Positions 59,898-64,000 of a stretch of DNA of 64,000 bases are shown here, one piece after another; the first letter of the stretch is position 1, and each line of letters starts with the position of its first letter. The notes beneath the pieces are model-generated. The model saw only the letters and a program-made list of their open reading frames with translations. It ran no database searches and was not told the DNA's origin. The translations under genes and the position numbers were made by a program. Origin of the DNA: Clostridiales bacterium (GTDB lineage: Bacteria; Bacillota_A; Clostridia; Oscillospirales; Oscillospiraceae); the NCBI GenBank assembly GCA_004553625.1, contig SFKX01000019.1:42270-106269 (forward strand), given 5' to 3'.

Positions 59898-59930
59898 GCA
59901 CCCGCGTCTGCACTTCTTCGGCGCGGGTGC
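59898..59930 (-). terminator. terminator of the flavodoxin operon
   Basis: GCACCCGCG and CGCGGGTGC form a nine-base stem with a 15-base loop; the minus-strand tail is TTTTGCG. Confidence 0.75.
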
Positions 59931-59947
59931 CTTTCTGTTATGTATTT

Positions 59948-60370
59948 TTATGCCAGCGTTTTCCCAAGGGATTCGCAGGCAGACCGCGCCTCTTCATCCG
60001 GTGCGTCGGCGCAGATAACGCTGCCGGCGGCGAGCTGTGCGCCATAGCCCTTTGCCGTCGTCTCCCAGGAGCGCATCCACTCGCCGTCTCCCCATCCGTA
60101 GGAGCCGAAGAGGGCTATGCGCTTGCCCTTCAGTCCCGTCTTGCAGGAGCTGAACATGGGCTCGAACTCGTCCTCTTCCAGCTGCTCTGCGCCCATCGCA
60201 GGGCAACCAAAGGCCACCGCGTCATACTGAGCCAACTTCTCCGCTCCGAATTCGGAGGCTGTGAAGAGCTCCGCCTGCGCTCCTGCGGCCTTTGCCCCGG
60301 AGAGGACGCTGTTTGCCATGGCCTCGGTGTTGCCCGTGCCGCTCCAGTATACTACCGCTATTTTGCTCAT
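59948..60370 (-). CDS. flavodoxin
   Basis: The 140-residue protein has the FMN phosphate loop VVYWSGTGNTEAMAN, the YDAVAFGCPAMGAEQLEEDEF segment (split here after GCPAM) and the GSYGWGDGEWM loop that stacks on FMN. It is a short-chain flavodoxin, a low-potential electron carrier that replaces ferredoxin under iron limitation. It is the last gene of a DUF2325-DUF3793-flavodoxin operon behind metal-regulator boxes, consistent with iron control. Confidence 0.94.
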   Translation of the reverse strand: MSKIAVVYWSGTGNTEAMANSVLSGAKAAGAQAELFTASEFGAEKLAQYDAVAFGCPAMGAEQLEEDEFEPMFSSCKTGLKGKRIALFGSYGWGDGEWMRSWETTAKGYGAQLAAGSVICADAPDEEARSACESLGKTLA

Positions 60371-60397
60371 TTGCCGTTCCTCTTTTCCTTGTATTGT

Positions 60398-60952
60398 TCA
60401 GGCGCAGACCGTTAGCTGCTGCACCGACCTCCCCGCGCTCCAGAGCCTGGCATAAACGTCCCGGCACTTCCTGAAACGCGCAAAGGTGAGTTCCGCTGCC
60501 TCCGCGTCGCCGTATACCTGCCACCATCCCGTAAGTTTGCTGTTCTGTCCCCGGTTGCGGATAAAGCCCATTACGTCGCAGAGCGGATACCCCAGGAAAA
60601 GCCCTATCTCGTGCGGGAACTCCTCCCCGCTCAGGCGTTCCCTGAGCCGCGTCAGGGCCTGTTCCGGTTCCGCCGAAACGTAGCCCAAGCTGCGAAGAAG
60701 CTCCGCTGCTCCGGTCTCCGACAGGTCACGCCTCAACTGAGTACGCCGGTACATATATACCAGCGCGCGCCTACCGCGTAACCTCAACAGTGTTATTGAA
60801 ACGCCCTTAGGTCTCAGCTCACGGTCCCATAGGCCGATCTGCCTCAGCAGTTCGTCCGGCTCCTCTGTGTCAACGCAGAAAAGCGTGCCGGTTTTTAGAC
60901 TCGCAAGCGTGGGCGCACACTGTTCAACTATATACTTCTCCAACGGCGCCAT
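60398..60952 (-). CDS. DUF3793 family protein
   Basis: The 184-residue cytosolic protein matches DUF3793: CAPTLASLKTGTLFCVD, a VYMYRR strand, then HEIGLFLGYPLCDVMGFIRN and GWWQVYGDAEAAELTFARF. The family occurs in clostridia next to iron-uptake genes, flavodoxin and DUF2325. Cys/His content is modest and no enzyme motif is recognised. Its stop lies 27 bases before flavodoxin. Function unknown, probably metal-linked. Confidence 0.88.
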   Translation of the reverse strand: MAPLEKYIVEQCAPTLASLKTGTLFCVDTEEPDELLRQIGLWDRELRPKGVSITLLRLRGRRALVYMYRRTQLRRDLSETGAAELLRSLGYVSAEPEQALTRLRERLSGEEFPHEIGLFLGYPLCDVMGFIRNRGQNSKLTGWWQVYGDAEAAELTFARFRKCRDVYARLWSAGRSVQQLTVCA

Positions 60953-60961
60953 GATAACGCC

Positions 60962-61249
60962 TCACACCGCAGCGCAGTGCTCGGTGAGCGCCGCCCTGAG
61001 TGCAGAACCACTACTGGTCATCACTCTCGCCACAGGCCCCCGGTTCTTCTTTGCCTCCTGTATGACGCTCAAAGCCATCTTGTGAGATACGGTGCTGATA
61101 AAAAGTATCAGCAGATCGGGCGTTCCAACCTTTTTTCTCAAAGATCCGTTCTCTTTTGTAAACACTTTAGCCTTGCAGCCATGCTCACGGCAGATGCTCT
61201 CATACTGGCCCGCCATACACTCGTTTCCGCCTACTATCACTACGCTCAT
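60962..61249 (-). CDS. DUF2325 family protein
   Basis: The 95-residue protein starts MSVVIVGGNECMAGQYESIC, the DUF2325 signature, and continues with TPDLLILFISTVSHKMALSV. It is a small Rossmann-like domain of unknown function with two cysteines. ATG 61249 fits the AGGTGA site; GTG 61258 is also possible. First gene of the operon with DUF3793 and flavodoxin, behind two metal-regulator dyads. Confidence 0.9.
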   Translation of the reverse strand: MSVVIVGGNECMAGQYESICREHGCKAKVFTKENGSLRKKVGTPDLLILFISTVSHKMALSVIQEAKKNRGPVARVMTSSGSALRAALTEHCAAV

Positions 61250-61267
61250 ATTCATCACCTTTCACGT

Positions 61268-61285
61268 GGTTAGTGTATGCTAACC
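61268..61285. promoter_or_regulatory. DtxR-type box 1 (GGTTAG-N6-CTAACC)
   Basis: GGTTAG-TGTATG-CTAACC, a 6-6-6 dyad matching the core of DtxR/IdeR/MntR operators. It overlaps the leader close to the DUF2325 ribosome site. Confidence 0.7.
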
Positions 61286-61332
61286 TATGTCCAAAAAAGT
61301 TGACGGCAACACGCCGCTCTCATCACTCGAAT

Positions 61333-61350
61333 GGTTAGTCGTATCTAACC
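61333..61350. promoter_or_regulatory. DtxR-type box 2 (GGTTAG-N6-CTAACC)
   Basis: GGTTAG-TCGTAT-CTAACC, same arms as box 1 and 65 bases away. It begins ten bases downstream of the -10 box, covering the start point. Confidence 0.7.
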
Positions 61351-61359
61351 TGTGCATAT

Positions 61360-61388
61360 ATTCTAACAGACTTTGACGTCGCGGTCAA
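61360..61388 (-). promoter_or_regulatory. promoter of the DUF2325-DUF3793-flavodoxin operon
   Basis: Minus strand TTGACC (61383-61388), 17 bases, TAGAAT (61360-61365). The leader would be ~100 bases and holds both metal boxes. Confidence 0.65.
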
Positions 61389-61437
61389 GTGTTTTTTAGA
61401 TAAGTGCATACGACGGTGCGGGCTTTGTTGCCCGCAC

Positions 61438-62511
61438 CTATATCGCATCCAGCATAAACTTTTCGTTCACTCTCAAGCGTTCTTCCGTCGGGGACAGTTC
61501 AATGGCTTTACGCACCGCATCAAGCGCCTCCTTCGGCCTGCCTGTATAGTACAGGCCTAGTGAGAGATAGTCATATGGGCGGCTGCCCCAGGATTCCGCC
61601 TCGCAGATATAGGTTTTTGGGCGCTCCGTAATGCGCAGCGCCGTCCGGCACATATGGACCAGGCCATCCCAGTCCTTCTCCTCATAAAGCACCTTGGCCA
61701 TGTCCAGATAGGGCTCGCGCAGGTGTTGTGCCTCTCCTATTGCGCGCCAGAGCCAGCGTTTTGCTTCATCTTTCCTCCCCAGGGCATTCTGACAGCGGGC
61801 AATATATCGCATGGACGCGCAGCGTTCATCCGCCCAGGTCGCGCTGGGCATTTGGAGATGATGCTCGAGGGTGCGGATAGCATCCTCCCAGCGGCGGTAA
61901 AAATAGTATTCCCGGCCCAGATAGTGCATGTTTCTGTCGTCATCCGGACACTCGGCCACAGACATCTCGAGCAGTGGTAGATATTGACTGCGCGGTTTAG
62001 TGTCGTCGGCATGGTGGTCGAGCTGTATGCCCTCTATGTATATCTGACTGGTGTACAGGCCGTCCGTGCGCTCCAGCACCTCATGGACCGGATGTGTCCA
62101 GCGGTAGCCTCGGCGCTCATGCATGTTGTTGAGCCAAAAGACAAAGCCCTCGGAGCCGTCGGGGTTGAAGTTCCAGGTGTAGCGGTAGGCCGCACGGGTC
62201 GTGTCCGGCTTCCAGGCGGCCTCCAGCAGAGCGCGCCAGCCCGGATGAAAGAGTTCGTCAAGGTCCGTGCAGACGCAGACGTCCGCGTCCTCCGGCACCA
62301 TCTCAAGCGAGCGGTTGCGCGCTGTGTCGAAGCGCCAGGGCTTGAACTCCTGGATCTCCACAACTGCGCCTGCTTCACGCAGCAACTGGACAGTGTCGTC
62401 CTCTGAACCAGTATCGAGAACGTACACTCCGTCTGCCTCGGACATGGATTCCATCCAACGCTTAGCAAATTTGCTCTCGTTTTTACAGATGGCATAGACG
62501 TATACCTTCAT
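61438..62511 (-). CDS. glycosyltransferase (GT2-like) with TPR-like C-terminus
   Basis: The 357-residue protein starts VYVYAICKNESKFAKRWMES and has VLDTGSEDDTVQLLREAG and the DxD-like CTDLDELFHPGW, as in family 2 transferases that act on proteins. The second half has repeated helical hairpins (YLGREYYFYRRWEDAIRTLE, then LGLYYTGRPKEALDAVRKAI) like TPRs. It lies directly downstream of the collagen-like gene, the same pairing seen in C. difficile for SgtA and BclA3, so glycosylation of that protein is inferred. Confidence 0.85.
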   Translation of the reverse strand: MKVYVYAICKNESKFAKRWMESMSEADGVYVLDTGSEDDTVQLLREAGAVVEIQEFKPWRFDTARNRSLEMVPEDADVCVCTDLDELFHPGWRALLEAAWKPDTTRAAYRYTWNFNPDGSEGFVFWLNNMHERRGYRWTHPVHEVLERTDGLYTSQIYIEGIQLDHHADDTKPRSQYLPLLEMSVAECPDDDRNMHYLGREYYFYRRWEDAIRTLEHHLQMPSATWADERCASMRYIARCQNALGRKDEAKRWLWRAIGEAQHLREPYLDMAKVLYEEKDWDGLVHMCRTALRITERPKTYICEAESWGSRPYDYLSLGLYYTGRPKEALDAVRKAIELSPTEERLRVNEKFMLDAI

Positions 62512-62532
62512 TTGCCCCTCCCATCTTAAAAT

Positions 62533-62556
62533 GAGGACGGCACAGTGGCCGTCCTC
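62533..62556 (-). terminator. terminator between collagen-like and glycosyltransferase genes
   Basis: GAGGACGGC and GCCGTCCTC form a nine-base stem around ACAGTG; the minus tail is ATTTTAA. Partial read-through into the glycosyltransferase is possible. Confidence 0.7.
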
Positions 62557-62565
62557 TCTTCCAGA

Positions 62566-63786
62566 TCACTCAGACAGGATGCCGACGCTGCGCAGGTTGG
62601 CAAGCAGCTGGTTGAACTGGGTCACGATGTCTCCGGTCCCGGTCGCGTCTGATACCGCAGCCGCAGCCCTGAGCACAGCACCGCCGCTCGGGCCGGTCGG
62701 ACCAGTGGGACCCGTCGGGCCGGTCGGGCCTTCCGCGCCCGTATCTCCGGTCGGGCCGGTGGGACCAGTTTCACCTGTAGGACCAGTAGGACCGGTCGGG
62801 CCTTCTTCACCTTCCGCTCCCGTGGGACCAGTAGGACCGGTGGGACCGGTTCCGCTCGGGCCGGTGGGACCGGTCGGGCCAGTAGCTCCCTCGGCACCAG
62901 CAGCTCCCTCGGGACCAGTAGGACCCGTAGGACCAGTCGGACCGGTCGGACCTTCGGCGCCGGTGTCACCGGTGGGGCCTGTGGGACCAGTCGGGCCAGT
63001 ACCGCTCGGGCCAGTCGGGCCGGTGGCACCCGCAGCGCCGGTGGGACCAGTGGGGCCAGTCGGGCCGGTGGGTCCCGTGCCGCTCGGTCCGGTTGCGCCT
63101 GTCGCGCCGGTGGGACCAGTGGGACCTGTCGGGCCGGTCGGACCGGTGCCGCTCGGGCCGGTTGCGCCCGTCGCGCCGGTGGGACCAGTCGGGCCAGTCG
63201 GGCCGGTCGGACCGGTGCCGCTCGGGCCGGTTGCGCCCGTCGCGCCAGTAGCTCCAGTCGGGCCGGTCGGACCGGTGGGACCAGTGGGGCCGATAGAACC
63301 GGTAGCGCCGGTAGCACCCGTAGGACCGGTCACAGTCACCAGCGTGAAATCCGGCGATGTGCCGGGCGTACCGGTGGGGTTATTCGTATTTACGTCATAG
63401 AGCGCTCCGCTGTAATACACGAGGTCGCCGATAGAATACGGCGTTCCCGCAACGAACTGCTCTATCGTGTCTATGCCGGCGCCGGTAGCGCCTGTGGGGC
63501 CGGTAGGTCCGGTCGGGCCTACAGCTCCGGTGGGGCCGGTGGGGCCAGCAGCGCCGGTGGGACCAGTAGGTCCGGCAGGGCCTGTGGGACCAGTAGCGCC
63601 TCGCGCGCCTGTGGGCCCTGTTGCACCGGTCGCGCCGGTAGCGCCCGTGGGCCCGGTGGGACCGCTTACGCAGCAGACATGGCCGCAGCCTCGCGTGCAA
63701 TTGCAATCGTGATCGCAGGGTTTTATCACGTTCATATCGCAGCACTCGAGCTTGTCGCGCCAGTCTGAGTTGTTGCACTTCCGCAT
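62566..63786 (-). CDS. collagen-like (G-x-T/G-P-T) exosporium-type protein with inserted CBM5/12-like segment
   Basis: The 406-residue protein has a cysteine-rich N-terminus (CCDMNVIKPCDHDCNC), a first GPTG/GATG repeat block, then a ~45-residue non-repeat insert (TPYSIGDLVYYSGALYDV ... GTPGTSPDFTLV) whose Y-x-x-GD-x-V-x-Y-x-G-x-x-Y pattern recalls carbohydrate-binding modules 5/12, then a second long GPTGPTG block with GTG interruptions, and a globular end (FNQLLANLRSVGILSE). Such proteins are BclA-like exosporium filaments, glycosylated on Thr. A sigma-K-like promoter precedes it. Repeat copy number may vary by strain. Confidence 0.88.
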   Translation of the reverse strand: MRKCNNSDWRDKLECCDMNVIKPCDHDCNCTRGCGHVCCVSGPTGPTGATGATGATGPTGARGATGPTGPAGPTGPTGAAGPTGPTGAVGPTGPTGPTGATGAGIDTIEQFVAGTPYSIGDLVYYSGALYDVNTNNPTGTPGTSPDFTLVTVTGPTGATGATGSIGPTGPTGPTGPTGATGATGATGPSGTGPTGPTGPTGPTGATGATGPSGTGPTGPTGPTGPTGATGATGPSGTGPTGPTGPTGPTGAAGATGPTGPSGTGPTGPTGPTGDTGAEGPTGPTGPTGPTGPEGAAGAEGATGPTGPTGPSGTGPTGPTGPTGAEGEEGPTGPTGPTGETGPTGPTGDTGAEGPTGPTGPTGPTGPSGGAVLRAAAAVSDATGTGDIVTQFNQLLANLRSVGILSE

Positions 63787-63847
63787 ATGCTTACTCCCTT
63801 CACCATGGTTTCAAGAGGAATTTCGGCACTTTCAACGTACCTGTATC

Positions 63848-63873
63848 ATTGTATGCGGTCCTGCTTTTCTTGT
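63848..63873 (-). promoter_or_regulatory. sigma-K-like promoter of the collagen-like gene
   Basis: Minus strand AC (63872-63873), 16 bases, CATACAATG (63847-63855), near the sigma-K pattern (AC, N16-17, CATAnnnTA). It also fits the sigma-E -10. Mother-cell timing is expected for an exosporium protein. Confidence 0.5.
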
Positions 63874-63882
63874 TACGGCAAC

Positions 63883-63912
63883 AAAAAACCGCCCCCGGCT
63901 TAGCCGGGTGGT
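63883..63912 (-). terminator. terminator of a minus-strand gene entering from beyond the window
   Basis: CCCGGC-TTA-GCCGGG with flanking partial pairing; minus-strand tail TTTTTT (63883-63888). Bases 63913-64000 hold another hairpin (CGGCGTGA / TCACGCCG, 63965-63986) and no coding sequence I can assign. Confidence 0.6.
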
Positions 63913-64000
63913 CGTAAAACAGTAAAATGAAAAAATGGTGAAAACCTTGAGTTTTCAAAGGGTGCGGCGTGACTTCGATCACGCCGTTTCCTCTTTCATC

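Noticed and set aside
61415..61438. Hairpin GGTGCGGGC/GCCCGCACC at the glycosyltransferase stop as a terminator
   Set aside because: Neither strand has a T-run after the stem, so termination is doubtful.
62531..63400. Proline/glycine-rich open frame opposite the collagen-like gene
   Set aside because: It is the antisense reading of GPT repeats. The minus strand has a start, ribosome site, cysteine-rich head and globular tail.
62690..63660. Periodic short repeats that could suggest a CRISPR array
   Set aside because: The period is nine or eighteen bases in frame with Gly-Pro-Thr codons, with no constant repeat plus unique spacer pattern and no cas genes.
63800..63982. Short minus-strand open frame upstream of the collagen-like gene
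   Set aside because: It runs through a terminator hairpin and the sigma-K-like promoter and shows no protein-like features.

Overview
The window is a 64 kb piece of a moderately GC-rich, endospore-forming Firmicute chromosome, most like a gut Clostridia/Oscillospiraceae member. The evidence is cotJ, spoIVA, spoIIM, cwlD and a SigH-like sigma factor, Gram-positive lipoprotein signals, sigma-A and sigma-E/K-like promoters, ferredoxin-linked anaerobic metabolism and a vanG-type cluster. Genus-level placement is inference only. No rRNA, tRNA, CRISPR array, transposase or prophage block was seen. Nearly all genes sit in tight operons closed by strong, often bidirectional hairpin terminators.

Layout. 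1-3.7 kb: an IclR regulator (5' end cut off) followed by a four-subunit 2-oxoacid:ferredoxin oxidoreductase operon with a clear promoter and a dyad operator. 3.7-5.5 kb: two overlapping LysR genes. 5.6-13.9 kb: an operon with a CUT2-type ABC importer, an alpha/beta esterase, a frameshifted lipoprotein esterase and a subtype B tannase-like esterase. This looks like uptake and hydrolysis of esterified (perhaps plant polyphenol) compounds, and it carries an unusual beta-domain shared by the binding protein and the lipoprotein. 13.9-19.5 kb: cotJC and a fused cotJA/B, then divergent PPi-type phosphofructokinase and class II aldolase sharing one superimposed promoter, then a P-type ATPase that has lost most catalytic motifs. 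19.5-28.1 kb: polysaccharide O-acetylation genes (DUF4358, MBOAT, DHHW), a tyrosine recombinase, and an aminotransferase-cwlD-radA operon.

28.2-34 kb: a complete vanG-type D-Ala-D-Ser cluster (vanR, vanS, vanG, vanXY, vanT) with a terminator-like hairpin just before vanG. 34-43.7 kb: an operon read leftward of a TRAP transporter, a 1030-residue flavoprotein whose fumarate-reductase-like fold is interrupted by a GltD-like NAD(P)H module, an enolase-superfamily dehydratase and a MATE exporter, controlled by a divergent GntR regulator with visible operators. 43.7-45.1 kb: a second MATE.

45.3-59.2 kb: housekeeping and sporulation genes read leftward: spoIVA (with a sigma-E-like promoter), a two-component system, nif3-trmK, small cysteine proteins, sigH, ruvCAB, xerD, spoIIM, yajC and tgt. 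59.3-61.4 kb: a DtxR/MntR-type regulator beside a DUF2325-DUF3793-flavodoxin operon whose leader holds two copies of a GGTTAG-N6-CTAACC dyad, probably a metal regulon. 61.4-63.8 kb: a glycosyltransferase and a collagen-like exosporium protein that carries an inserted CBM5/12-like segment.
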